From Chiua virens (taxonomy: Eukaryota > Basidiomycota > Agaricomycetes > Boletales > Boletaceae), in the NCBI GenBank assembly GCA_019787685.1, contig JAHNUO010000028.1, positions 310,001 to 374,000 of the forward strand: DNA of 64,000 nt. Reading direction: 5' to 3'. The notes beneath the pieces are model-generated. The model was not told the DNA's origin and did not search any database. It was given only the letters and a program-made list of their open reading frames with translations. Shown piece after piece: positions 11,166 through 22,838 of this stretch; position 1 is the first letter of the stretch, and every line of letters begins with the position of its first letter. A program made the translations under genes and the position numbers.

Positions 11166-12339
11166 TCACACTTGAGCAAAAGGATGTTTGGAGCTGATAT
11201 GTCAAGGTGCGTACTAGGCACTAGTACAGACAATACAATGTTGTTAATGATCATATGATATTGCCCAGTCTCATATCAACATGAAACCCTTCAAGCACAA
11301 AGGATTTGTTGACTTCAATTCAATGGAGTGTTTTGCTTCTGGTGCAAGCAAGGGCAAATTTCTTTTTCGGTCACCAGGAGCCTCAAGTACCAGCCATTCC
11401 AGCACCGTCAATGATCATGAACTTTCAGCTGCGACGCACAGGCTATCTGTGAGCAATGTCCCACAGCTGGTGGACAATCCTCAGGCTCCACCATCCACCA
11501 GCACTTGTGATCCCAATTTCATGTCCCCATCTGCACCATCAAGCTTTCTTTTGCCATCTAATGTATCTGGGCCATCATCTGCCGTCACTAGTGTCAGCCG
11601 AGCCAAACAAAAATGGCTGCTGAGTCAGACACTGAGAGTAGTGCATACAAACGAACCCATCCACTCTCCACCTCCACACATGCACAGCAAGTTGGCAGCA
11701 TTGCCATGCAAGACATTGTCGCTGTGGTCTGGGATATGTCACACAATTTAGCTGCACCACCAGTCAACTCTTTTAGTGCCGCAGTGGACGTTCTCAATAA
11801 ACACAAACTATCAGCTGCAGAGAGGCTTGATATCAGTGAATATCTTGCCGATCCAAGCCACAGAAATGATGCCACACTGTTTTGTAAGTTGAGTGAGGAG
11901 GAGCAAGCACTGTGGTTGAAGCGCTGGTTGAGAATGTTGAGAGAAATGGCAGCAAAGAAGTGCGCTGAAGGTGGGATGGTATCAGATGATGATGACATTG
12001 GTTGCTCTCAGTCGATGGACACTTCATAGGCTGGCACAAATTTATGTTGTATTATCACCCAATGTTGCAATCAATCATGAACATTTGAATCGCGATGTGA
12101 TATGATGTATTGTACTACTACAGTCCTCGACAGACAAGTTCTTGTTGATAATTGTCCCACATTTCTTGTGCAATGTTGTCTCAGCGGTTGTCTGCATATT
12201 GTTTTTCAGCTGCATCTGCTGGGCCATCCCCAAGAATACCAGCCTCATTTTCATCGCCCCTGTTTGCTTCAACTTCCAGTTCCAACACATTGGCACCGAG
12301 AGACTCAGAGCCGCTGGGCTCTTGGCAATAAATAAAGCC

Positions 12340-12660
12340 AGACAACAATGTAAGTCTTTAAAGTTAAATTGGATTCATATTGTGACATTACCTTTCACAG
12401 AGAGGGGAAGTGGCTTGAGAGATGTTGTCGAATAACTTTCTGGAGCCTGCACCAGATAAGAGTGTAAGTATTCAAAGTTAAATCGGATTCAAATCGTGAT
12501 GTTACCTTGCACAGATATGGGAAGCAGCTTGAGGGATGCTGTTGAATGACTTGCTGGAGCCTGCACCAGATAGGAGCATAAGTCTTCAAGCTAAATCATT
12601 GAATTCCAATCAATGTGACATTACCTTTCACAGATAGAGAAAGTGGTTCAAGGGATCTTC
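12340..12660 (+). repeat. Tandemly repeated intron-exon module (three copies)
   Basis: Units of about 111 bp start near 12350, 12461 and 12572. Each carries GTAAGT or a variant, an intron-like stretch (TTCAAAGTTAAAT, then ACCTT-CACAG) and an exon-like stretch (GGGAAG..GCTTGAGGGATGCTG, CTGGAGCCTGCACCAGATA). The copies thus repeat a whole intron plus a 60-65-bp exon. Two copies have TGA where the third has CAA. Confidence 0.65.
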
Positions 12661-12969
12661 AAAATGACTCTTGAAGACAATACTTCATGGAACTGGTATG
12701 CAGGACAGTCGCTAGCACCTCCAAGGCCTTTTCCACAGTCAGAGACCCAATTAGAAGTGTCTCTCGAAGCAACTGATGAGGTTTTTGTGCAACTCCTCAA
12801 GGTTGACTATGAGATGCACTACCATGCACAATAAATACACAGCAAGGTGGAGGGATTGAGCACAGCAGGTACACAAAGCAAGATCTTAGAAGCCATGGAG
12901 GAACAACTGAAGTGGTTCCAAGAGAACCTCAATGTTGTTACTCACTTAGCCAGAGGAGATGAGAGCGAC

Positions 12970-13722
12970 TGTTACAATAGTCCCGGGTAGGGCCTAGCAT
13001 AGACGCAAAGGTGCTAAGTATCAAGCAGCTGCGATAACTCAAACAACCACCACTTGATACGTGGCGCACTGTAGAGTTCAAGGAGGGTTACTGGTCAGCG
13101 GATTGTTACCAGTGAGACGAGTTAGAACTCAGGTGTTGCTGAGAGCGTCCTGTTGGGAATCTATACCCAAAGGACCGAGACTGCCCCTTGTGATCGGGGT
13201 GGACCGAGGTGCTGGACGTTGGTCACAGCGATGAGGGATGGCTTAGGTTAAGCCTGAAGAGGAGCAGTGATACTAGCTAGATTGTGTAGATCAAGACTGA
13301 GGTACAGGAGTATCACTGCACGGTATTTATACTATGAGAACTGTGCACGGACCAATGGTCCAAAAGGGGTGGCCAGGAAGAGCGGAACCATCAAAGGGCC
13401 AAAGGAGTCATATGGGGCAGGAGCACCGGACGGACGAAAGTATAAAAGGTAAAATGTGGAAGCTGTCCAAGTGACAGCGGAAATGAAAGCGATCCCTACC
13501 GGATCAGGAAATGGCAGAAGGGAAGCAATGACAGAACAGCGGGTTGGGCCGGAGTTGCGTAATCGGATCAGAGAAAGAAAAGGTAAAGTGGGGCAAAGGG
13601 TTAAGCCCTTGCTGAGTAATCTGAAACAAGGGTAAGCCTTGCGGATTGCATGTAGGAGGTACCTGTAGTACCAAGCATAGTGAAAGTAGCAAAGAAAGCA
13701 AAGAAAAAGATGAATCGTAACA
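12970..13722 (-). repeat. Solo LTR (family B, chromovirus) B1
   Basis: Begins TGTTACAATAG, ends ATCGTAACA, 753 bp. Flanks are GCGAC (12965-12969) and GTGAC (13723-13727), a 5-bp duplication with one CpG transition. A minus-strand TATAAATA lies near 13330. Without it the host frame reads DES-DKLLH. Confidence 0.88.
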
Positions 13723-14960
13723 GTGACAAACTATTGCATGCAGAGTTAGAAGGGAATATGAAAGAGCTCCTGGCAGCTGTGAGCAGTATCATAAAAGCTG
13801 GTGTAGCCAGGACACCTGAGGATATGTCACCCAAAGAAAGTGCTTCTGAATTCGTAAATACTGGTAAGTTTCTGCAATGATATCATTTAAGGAACTAATT
13901 AGTAACATGTTCCACAGAACTGAAATTTCACCTTAGCTTCTGTCATGCCAATCCACTCGTCTTGCTGACCATGCTGATTGTGGTTATCTTGAACATTTTC
14001 AGACACCTCACTTGTCCTTGGAGTAACACTTCCTTGGGACTCCTAAACCTTCTGCTGAAGACTGTCCTTCACTCTCCTACCCAGCCTCATGCTGCATTAA
14101 ACATGCTAGAACCCATCGCAGGAGACTACGTTCCACACAATATTTGATCAGTGCACAAGAAATTTGACTTGAAACCCTCCACTCAGACATACACTACATG
14201 TGTCAAGTGTTGCTCCACATATGTGCCAATCACAAAGAAGATAAGTATGTATCCTGAACAGTGCAACTTCATGAAGTACCATGGTGGTAAACTGTGTGGA
14301 CAGCTCCTAGTCAAGACAATGAAGTTGGGTGGTGTCAAAGTCTCTGCACTGCTAAGACTGTTTGTCATACAAGATTACAACAATTTTCTGGCTGGCCTAC
14401 TGAGCCACCTGGGAATAGAGGCCACGATGGAGCATGGAACTATGCTAAACAACAAGCATCAGCTGTGGGACATACAGGACAGGACAGGGATTACTGAAAT
14501 CATGGGTCCTGATGATAAACCATTCATGGATGGGCTGCAAAGGAGTGACCTCAGGTTAGCCTGGAGTCTCTCAGTCGACTGGTTTAATCCTCATGGAAAT
14601 AAGACTGTGGGTAGAAAGAAATCAGTTGGGTCCATTGTGCTGGCTTTGCTCAACCCTACCCCCCAGTCTTTGTTACAAAGTGGAAAATCTTTATGTCATC
14701 GGCATCATCCCTGGTCCCAAAGAACCCTTGCTGGAGGAAATGAACCACTTCCCTTGCCCCCTCATTGACTTCTTTTTGCCCGCATGGCAAAGAGGGACAT
14801 GGTTCACACAGACTGTTGAGTACCCAGAGGGGCGATTATCATCAACGACTTACTCGCTGCTCAGAAGGTTGGCAGCTTCACAGGGGCCAATGCTGAACAC
14901 CTCTGTAACCTTTTCTGGTTGAAGAAATCAGAAAAAGGCAACTTTGAATGTAAGACATGG

Positions 14961-15380
14961 TGAAACAACCTAGAACAACCTAGACTGTTAAAGTGGTAGT
15001 GATTGATAAAGAGGGGGTTCAGTCCAGTAAAGAGGCGAAAACTCCAAGAGAACTTTGTTAGAGCTCTCTGGCTTAGATTCATGGGGTTTATATACTACAT
15101 GGATGTTGGAGTTCTAATCTGAGTATGAACTACGTAGATAAGCATAATGTATCCTATTAGATGATAAGGTGTAAATGCATATGAGTCATAGATAAGAGCA
15201 TAGCCTTGTACTGCTTCTGATGAGTCAGTGATAAGGGAAATGAATAGATAGAAGCGTATGTGTGTGATTATGTGGCAGCCAATGGGATATGGTCCTTTGG
15301 ACAGCCTTGACATGAGGCATTATCTTTAGAATAGATTGAAGGTAGAATCTGTTAAGGAAGGAAAAGTTGGTATTGTAACA
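14961..15380 (-). repeat. Solo LTR (family C) C1
   Basis: Begins TGAAACAACCTAG, ends ATTGTAACA, 420 bp, duplication CATGG at 14956-14960 and 15381-15385. The minus strand carries TATATAAAC near 15090. A second copy lies at 23661. Confidence 0.9.
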
Positions 15381-15522
15381 CATGGAAATGCTGGACTTGT
15401 GAAAAATATTGGGAAGCTGCAATTAGATGGTGAGATGCTGACTTGAAAAAAGAATGTGATAAAATCTTCAAGATGACCAGGGTATGATGGTCTGAACTTC
15501 TTAGGCTGCCATACTGGGATCC

Positions 15523-16094
15523 TGTTGTGGTAGTCCCAGGTAGGACCTAACATAGCTGCAAAAGTGCTAAGTAACAAGTGGCTGCAATAGCTCAAACAAC
15601 CACCACTTGGTACATGGCATGCTGTGGAGTTCAAAGGAGTGGTCTGGTCAGCGTATTGGCTACCAGAGAGAACAAGATTGGACTCAGGAAGATTCCTAAG
15701 TTGTCCAGTCAAGAATCTATACTCTTGGGACCAAGGGGCAAGGGGGACTTCTAGGAAGTCCAAGGAGGAGTCAAGTATACTCAGCTAGATTGCAGAGAAC
15801 AAGACTAGTGTACAGGAGTAACTTGATGAGTTATTTATATGTAAGGGAGTGCACACAGACCAATGGAAGAACAGGTGACCGCAAAGAGCAGAAATGAAAC
15901 AATAGGTCAAAAGAGAAAATCATACGATGTGGGAGCAGCAGATGATGATAAGAAGAGACTGAGTAAGCATTCAGGTTGAACCAATGCTTACATAAGTGTT
16001 TCAAATAGAATGAGTACAGATGAACATAGTGAGATATCTGAAGTATCAGGCATAGTGAAGTAGTACAAGTGAAAGAAAGCAAAGAATCGTAACA
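15523..16094 (-). repeat. 3' LTR of the chromovirus (B2)
   Basis: 572 bp, TGTTGTGGTAG to ATCGTAACA. Its right side abuts TTACCCCCCGAG, the polypurine tract on the minus strand. Confidence 0.88.
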
Positions 16095-16136
16095 TTACCC
16101 CCCGAGTATGATCAAAGCACCATGCAAAGATCATCA

Positions 16137-16988
16137 CTAGAAAGAGAATGAATCCCAGACAGGACTACCAGTGATATTGGCATACCCCTCATCATTGATG
16201 GGGTTGTCACATAGGGATAGTGAACGCTGATCTGGAGATGTAGAATGTTGCGCATTGCAGCTGGTTTGTTGAGGTGTGGGTACAGGGAGTACAGCATGGC
16301 AGTTGTGGCGAGAGGAAGATGAGGATGAGTTGGACGAGATGACAGGATGAGAGGAGTGGTGGTGCCAAGTGGCTCCAGTGGTGACTGGAGTAAGCCAGTT
16401 GGCCAGGGGGATGTGAGCATGTACCCTAGGAGGTTGTCCAGGGCACCTAGACTGAATGTGGCTGGGGGACCAGGTAATGCAGATGGGGCATTGGTACATC
16501 CCACATTCGACATGGATATGCCTGAGTTTTCTACACTTGAAACAGGCCTCATGCCACTGGGGGTGATTGTTGGGGAAGAATACCTGACTGGTCCGAAATA
16601 AGTGTTTCACTTCAGTGCAGTTAGAGGTGATCATCTCCTCCTTGGTAAATGGGGCAGAGGAGGTGGATGGAGTGGAAGGCAGTGACAGGGGAGTCAGAGG
16701 AATGGCTAGGGCCAATTCCACTTGGTAGCAGTGGAGGTCAGTGAGGAATTCCCCAATCTGCATCTGGTGTAGCATGTGTTTGAGGTAGGCTTGGATTTGG
16801 TCATAAATTTGCCTGGTGATGGCAGAAAGGAGGCGGTGATTGGGGTTCTGCCCCTGAAGGTCAGATTGTATAAACGTGAGGTGTTCACACTGGAGGTAGG
16901 TGGCATAGAGGGTGTGGAGCAGGGAGTCCAGATCAAGGTGGTGCTCAATAGGGAAGGCCATGGTGGGATCTAGGATATGCTCACACAT
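16137..16988 (-). CDS. Chromovirus post-pol zinc-knuckle protein
   Basis: This 283-codon frame has no stop, although pol beside it is full of them. It has a helical N-terminal half (HHLDLDSLLHTLYATYLQCE, QIQAYLKHMLHQMQIGEFLT), a proline/serine linker, then two cysteine clusters: CFKCRKLRHIHVEC and CPICITWSPSHIQSRC, resembling zinc knuckles. It lies downstream of pol, next to the 3' LTR, where a conventional gag would not be. A nucleic-acid-binding, Gag- or accessory-like role is inferred from the knuckles only. The start may be an internal ATG near 16958. Confidence 0.7.
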   Translation of the reverse strand: MCEHILDPTMAFPIEHHLDLDSLLHTLYATYLQCEHLTFIQSDLQGQNPNHRLLSAITRQIYDQIQAYLKHMLHQMQIGEFLTDLHCYQVELALAIPLTPLSLPSTPSTSSAPFTKEEMITSNCTEVKHLFRTSQVFFPNNHPQWHEACFKCRKLRHIHVECGMYQCPICITWSPSHIQSRCPGQPPRVHAHIPLANWLTPVTTGATWHHHSSHPVISSNSSSSSSRHNCHAVLPVPTPQQTSCNAQHSTSPDQRSLSLCDNPINDEGYANITGSPVWDSFSF

Positions 16989-17120
16989 GCATGTGAAGTA
17001 CCTGTGGGAGGAGGTGAAGGACTGTATAGTATGAAAATATTAGGGGAGGTCAACTGCTATGATAGGAGGATGAAGACAATAAGGGTGCTCAGTAAGACGA
17101 GGCCATTGGCTAGGATGTCC

Positions 17121-17432
17121 CTATCCTGTGGAAGCCACTGCTGAGATGGCTGGGGAGACAGGTTGGGAGGATTCAGTGAGAGAGGACTTAGTGGAGATAG
17201 TGGGAGCATTGGAGACAAGAGCCAGTGGCGGGAGGGGAAAATGTGAGATGGAGGCGGTAGGTGTGAAGACTAGTACAGAATGGATGATTTCATTTTCGAA
17301 GTTGGGGGTGGAGCAGGAGCGGTAGGTCATAATGGCTCTGACTGTTATTGGTGGTGGTGGTCGAAGTGGGGAATGAGGGGGTCTGGGAGAAGCAAAGTGC
17401 GAAGGATGGAGCCATTTATAAGCATTTACCAC
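17121..17432 (-). CDS. Proline-rich frame between chromodomain and post-pol ORF
   Basis: This 103-codon frame overlaps the chromodomain's last codons (VVNAYKWLHP) and continues as a proline-rich tail (PLRPPPPIT). It is most likely the C-terminal tail of Pol and not a separate gene. Confidence 0.4.
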   Translation of the reverse strand: MVNAYKWLHPSHFASPRPPHSPLRPPPPITVRAIMTYRSCSTPNFENEIIHSVLVFTPTASISHFPLPPLALVSNAPTISTKSSLTESSQPVSPAISAVASTG

Positions 17433-17489
17433 TTCCTTGGCATTTCCTAAATTGGATTCAGGTTCCCATGAGTTGTCAGCTGCAGAGTA

Positions 17490-19861
17490 GCCCTTCTATT
17501 GGATCAGGAACTTGCGATTCTGCGGGTTCTGGTTATGGTACAAGATCCATTCCACTTTGTATTCTTCTTTCCCAGCGATAAGGTCAGGTGGTGGTTTCAG
17601 GAAGTTCAGACCATAGGTCTCTATTTCACAATAGGACAATAACAAGGAAGCATGGGAGACTGGATGGATCTTCCAAGAATCCAAGTCTTGGGAAGGCAGA
17701 GGCAGTAAGTGAGTGGAGAAAGGACTTCCGTGATGGTAAAGGGTCCTTTTCGGTGTGAGGCAAATTTTGGGGAGATGAGTTCCTGTTTCAGGTTGCGGGC
17801 TTCTAGCCAGACTTGGTCACTTTTAGAGAAGGGTTTGAACTTCTTAAAGGAGCAGGCTTTCATGGCTTGTTGGGCAATTTCATGGGTGGCGAGAGCTTTG
17901 TTCTGCACTGCTGAGAGGACCTTGAGTCATTCTTCAACTGCAGGGAGTTTGGTTTCCACAATGATGGCAGGTAGGGGACAGGGTTCATAGCCCATTATTA
18001 GGAAGAAGGGGGATTTCCCAGTGATGGAGTGAGGGCAGTGGTTGTGTGCGAATTCAGCCATGGGCAGTAGGTCAGCCCAACCCACAGGATTGTTTTAGCA
18101 ATACATGTGGAGATAGGTCTTGACTTCTTGGTTGACATGCTCAGTTTCACTGTCAGATTGGGGGTGATAGGTGGTGGAGAGGGAGAGGTGATAGCCAATA
18201 AGGCGTGAGAGTTCCTTGGCAAAGGTGAAAGCAAATTATGGTCCATGATTGGAGATAATTTTGTTGTAGAGGCTGAATCAGGAATATACTTTATGGAAAA
18301 AAAGGCAAGTGATGCCTGTGGAGTTGGCTGTTTTCATGGTGGGGCAAAGGATTACCCCCTTCGTAAGGCTGTGGTTGACCATGACCATGAGAGAGTTATA
18401 CCCCTCCTTGGAGACAGGAAGATCTGTGATGAGATCCATGGAAATGTTTTGGAAAGGGCAAGTACATGTGGATAGGATTGGAGAAAGCGGAGGCATGGTG
18501 GGATGGGTGTTCACCTTGTGTTGTTGACACATGGCACAACTGAAGATGTAGGAGCAGACGAAAGAGGCCAGGCCTGGCCACCAGAATTCGGTCAAGATGA
18601 GTTGGCAAGTTTTCAGGAAGCCAGGATAGCTGGTGCTATGCGAGTCATGGTGTCGGGCAACAATTTGCTGCTGAAGTTCATGGTCTGGGGGAACATAGAC
18701 ATGGCCCTGATAGGTCAGGATGCCAGCATTGTATTTCCAGTCAGAAAGACAGGCTCTAAAAGAAGAGGGGAGGCCACCATCCAAGGTGTTCAAGGTGTTG
18801 AGGACAAGGGGGTCGTCCACAGAAGACTTGGTGATCAGCTGCTGTAGGTCAAGGGTGACGAGGTTGACAAAGATGTCGTTGGGGAGAAGGGTAACATCCT
18901 CATGGTCTGACTCAGACATGACATGGTTGGACTGTTGTGAGAGTGCGTCCAGCCTACCAAGGAGTTTCCCAGGGACATGGGAGAATGTCAGATTGAAGTC
19001 TGCAAGGTCAAGGAGCCACCAGGCTTGTTAGCAGTTTAGGTTTTGGGGTTGATGGAAGTACATCAGATTTTGTGGTCAGAGAAGACCGTGATGGGGTGGG
19101 CACTACCACAAAGGTGATAGCACCAGGCCTTGAGGGATTGGATGACAGAAAGCAGTTCCTGATTGTAGATATTGTAGTTCATTTCTGCAGCATTAAATGG
19201 CTGAGAAAGGTAGGAGCAGGGCTTCCAGTCCCTGTTGACATTGGTTTGGAGGAGGACACCATTGGTCGCATATTTGGAAGTGTTGGTGGTGATGGCAAAT
19301 GGGTGGGAGGTGTCAGGGAAGTGAAGGACTGGATCAGTGGTGAAGGCCTTCTTGAGGCATTCAAAGGTGATGACCTGAGAGGGTCCCCACATCCAAGGGG
19401 TATCTTTCTTGGTTAGATTGACGAGAGGGTGGGTGATGGTCGAATAGTCAGGGATAAACCAATGGTAGAAGTTGGTGAAACCCATGAACGATCAGACGTC
19501 CTTGAGTTTGGTGGGAGTGGGCCAGTTGGCGATGCCAGCAACCTTAATGGTGTCCGTAGTGAGTTTGCTGGGGTGAGTGATCATGCTGAGGTATTCCACT
19601 TTGGTGGTGGTGAAGTGGCATTTCTCAAGTTTGAGGTGAAGGTTGAGTTTCTTCATGTGGGCAAGGACGCATTTGGTGTGCTTGGTGTGTTCTGCTTCAT
19701 TTCCAGAGAAGATCAAGAGGTTGTCCATGTAAATGATGAGCTATCCCTTAGCAATCATGTTGCAGAAGGAGTCATTCATGAAGTGTTGGAACATCACAGG
19801 GAAGTTGGTTAGTCCAAAGAACATAACTGTGGGTTCGAAGAGCCCACAGTGGGTGATAAAC
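17490..19861 (-). pseudogene. Chromovirus Pol remnant: RT (3' half), RNase H, integrase, chromodomain
   Basis: From 19861 leftward the minus strand reads GLFEPTVMFFGLTNFPVMFQ and LIIYMDNLLIF (reverse transcriptase), FTNFYHWFIPDYSTITHPL and LSVIQSLKAWCYHLCG (RNase H), an integrase zinc site (HHDS..., CAMCQQHK), core motifs ISMDLITDLP and SNHGP, and then EEYKVEWILYH and KGYSAADNSWEPESNL, a chromodomain that steers chromoviruses to heterochromatin. The integrase aspartate of S-D-x-G-P is N, a nearby V-D-H is VNH, and the conserved W before KGY is a stop (TGG to TAG). All are G-to-A changes. Reverse transcriptase starts abruptly at the hAT junction, so its palm N-terminus and the protease are absent. 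Confidence 0.88.
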
Positions 19862-21672
19862 ATGGCTGAACAGACGCTCAACATCAACTGAAGTAGCTAC
19901 AATTATTGTTAATAGGATTTATCCACTCAAGAATAACAGTGACATACCAGGGATGGAAAGATAATCAATGGCCATATGAGATAGTAAGGGTTAAGTTTCA
20001 CAATGTTTGCTCCACCATGCAAGCATGTCTGTGACATTCACAACATCAGCTGCAAGGTAAGCATCCAATTCATCACGAGATTGCCTTGGTTTGGATTTAG
20101 CAAGTGGTGGGAGGTTGTCAAACATGTTGTCTGATGGTTTTTGCTGGCCAGACTGCTTAGTTGTCGAACATCTAGGCTTATGTTGTACTGTGCTTACCTT
20201 GTCCTCCCTGCTCACGGTGTTTACCTCCAAGTTGACCTCAATGTCCCCAACTGTCAAGAGCATGGTCTGAGTCTGGTGAGATACATACAAATTGTTGTAA
20301 GTGTCGCATACAAGCTGCTTTGCAGTTGCAATCCATTCAGGGGACCAACCAGCCTCTTCAAAGTACTCAATCTTGTGCTGGGGGTGAAGGACTGCAAGGA
20401 TTAGTGTGTCCCCTGTTCAAGAGCCATACGAAGTAATGTAGAATGTACCCATAGCAATGTGATACAATTCAGAAGAGTCCATAAGCGAGTAATACCTATT
20501 GAGAGTCCTTTTTGCGAGCCCAATAGTGGTGCAGATTGCAGGACTGAGTTCCTGTTTCTTGAGTAGGCCTGTAGAAAACACCTTGTCAATGAAATCCATT
20601 GCTGGGATCACCATGGCAAGGTTGGGTGTTGAGTGGGAAAAGAAGAGCATTGCATCCTTCAGAACCTGGAGCACATGATATCAGCATATTGATACAGCAT
20701 GGTCAAGCTCATTGTCATCATGACATACCTTGAGGACATCGTGCAATTGCTCCAGCAATCCCCACTGATGCTCACTGAGTCCATAGGTACTTAGTCCAAG
20801 CTTGAGTTTCTCAGTGATAACATCTATTCCAGCCCAGTACTTCTGTGTGCCCTCCAACATATCAAAGGTCGAGTTCCATCAGGTCGAAATATCATGCCAC
20901 AAGTTCTTTGGTGTAATGCACAACTTGTCCAGAGTTGATTTCCATTCAGGGAGGAGTATCATGGTGGAGTTAATGAGTTTGTATGACAACTTGTGGATCT
21001 GCAGTCACAAGGATGAAAGATACATCAAATTTTCAGCTTATATCAACTTGGACGTAATTACCTTCACAAGTATCAGATGCAGCAGTCTCAAATGCCATTC
21101 CAGGCCAGCTTGTTTCTCATCTGTTAACAATTCCACCTCATTTACCCAACCTTCAACATCATCTTGGTCATCTTGCCTCTCCATATTTGGTTTTTGTTTG
21201 AAAATCCTCAAGGTCAACATCTTCAGCCAGCTTTCTCATTTCATCATCCAGACTCTGTGCACCTGCCTTTCCCTTCAGTAAGTCAAACAACTTTATCAGT
21301 GTCTTTGCAACTAAATTAATAATGTGCAAAAAAACAGCATGTCCTCCTGGCCTCTCCTCCAAAGTGTGCAAGGAGGTTGGCTAACTCATCCATCATCATA
21401 TCATTTGATGTCATGTTATCAGCAGTAATGCTCAATATCTTCAAGCCAGTGTTAGGTGAGTAATACCTTGATTTCCTGAGTCTCACCACAGACCTTATCC
21501 AATATCCCAAATTCCTCCAGAATCTTTGTGAATGCTTCAGCGAGATTTGTGCCGTTATGTGACTGCATTCGGCTCAATGACTTGTCCTGCAATGTAAGTG
21601 TTCAACACACCTTCGCAACCTCAACAATGTGAAGTACTAATGCTAGCAGCTTACCCTCATACACCAGATGGA

Positions 21673-22205
21673 TAGGGAACTGCACAGGTGAACCCGCAGG
21701 TATCCTGGTGCCTACCCATACTTGTACCCGTGCTGGGTACAGACACATGGGAATGGGTATGGGTATGGGTACAGGTTGACCCATAGGTTGCCTGTCAAAT
21801 GCAGCGAGACAAAGGGAAAGAGTGATGACAACATGACAACCACAATAACGTAGTTATCACGTCGTCGTCATCAGGTAGGGTGAGGTGAGAGGTAAGGCGA
21901 AGGTGATGACGATGTGATGACCACGTTATCACGGTCATCATGTTGTCGTCATTGTTGTCGTCAGGCAAAAGGTGAGGTGAGGGAAGAGCCAGGAGGAGAG
22001 GTGAAGCGAGGGTGAAGGTGACAAAGACGAGGGCAAGGGCGACAACAACATGACAACCACATTGTAGCGGTTATCACGTCATTGTCATCGTCGTCGTCAG
22101 GCAAGGTGAGGGATGAGGTGAAGCAAAGGCAATGATGACGAGGGTGATGAGGGTGAGAGCAACGAGGGTGACAATGATGTGATAACTGCTATAACACAGT
22201 TATTG

Positions 22206-22265
<60 letters not shown>

Positions 22266-22838
22266 CATTGTTGTCAGGCAAGGTGAGGGATGAGGTGAGG
22301 TGAAGGCAATGACGACAAGGGAAATGATGAGGGCAAGAGCAATGAGGGCAACAGGGCGAAGTGAGGGGTGAGGTGAGGTGAAGGCAACGATGATGACGAC
22401 ACAGTAACCGCTATAATGCAGTTATCAGATTGTTGTTGTCATCAGGCAAGGTAAGGTGATGAAGGTAAAGACGAGGGCGACAAGGAAAAGAGTGACGAGG
22501 GAAAGAGAGAGAGCGATGAGGGCGACGACAATGTGCCAACTGCATTATAGCGGTTATTGCGTCGTTGTCATTGTCATTGTCAGGCAAGGTGAGAGCTAGG
22601 CAAGGCAAGGGTGAGGTGAGAGTGACCACGAGAGTGAGTTTGTACTCACATACGCACATGAGGGTCAGAGCAGTGGTGAACACAGGGCGAGTAAGGGTGA
22701 GGGGAGGGAAGCGGCATTGCCACATCACACATCACACATACCCATATCTGTACCCGTGCACGGGTACGTAACCTGCGCTATTGGTATGGGTATGGGCATG
22801 GGTCACAAAAGTGTGACCCATACCTGTGCTATTCCCTA
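21673..22838. mobile_element. Non-autonomous hAT element with internal minisatellite
   Basis: The ends are inverted (TAGGGAACTGCACAGGT on the left, TAGGGAATAGCACAGGT as reverse complement of the right) and flanked by an exact 8-bp duplication CAGATGGA (21665-21672, 22839-22846), diagnostic of hAT transposition. 1166 bp with no gene. Subterminal parts are full of GGGTAC/GTACCC-type words. The centre is a degenerate tandem array. Confidence 0.9.
21820..22620. repeat. Degenerate minisatellite of hairpin-bearing units
   Basis: About six units of 75-135 bp share the order GACRACAATGTG, an imperfect palindrome around AACCGCTATAATGCRGTTAT, then GTCGTCGTCATCAGGCAAGGTGAGGTGAGG. Includes a perfect (GTT)n run at about 22207-22264. 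Confidence 0.75.

Larger units (their letters stand above)
11281..13880 (+). pseudogene. Unrecognised transposon-associated protein, interrupted
   Basis: The first exon starts with MKPFKHKGFVDFNSMECF, is serine- and proline-rich, then enters a helical region (AAVDVLNKHKLSAAERLDIS, LWLKRWLRMLREMAAKK) ending at 12029. It needs a one-base shift at the A run near 11607 to be continuous. Later exons (12600-12969) read WYAGQSLAPPRPFPQ and EEQLKWFQENLNVVTHLARG. They continue across a solo LTR at 13723 as DKLLHAELEGNMKELLAAVSS, so the two halves are one coding exon. Small repeated exons lie between. The helical part loosely recalls the C-terminal region of Myb/SANT-like partner proteins of PIF/Harbinger elements. 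That is a guess, and no function is assigned. Confidence 0.45.

Noticed and set aside
12075..12300. Minus-strand tail resembling the end of PIF/Harbinger transposases (DNIAQEMWDNYQQEL-like)
   Set aside because: Only about 20 residues of resemblance and no DDE domain upstream. Too weak to call.
18245..19812. Several 70-140 codon plus-strand frames
   Set aside because: Antisense shadows of the Gypsy integrase and RNase H region.
22201..22270. (GTT)n run considered as a CRISPR-like or telomeric array
   Set aside because: Simple trinucleotide microsatellite without spacers.
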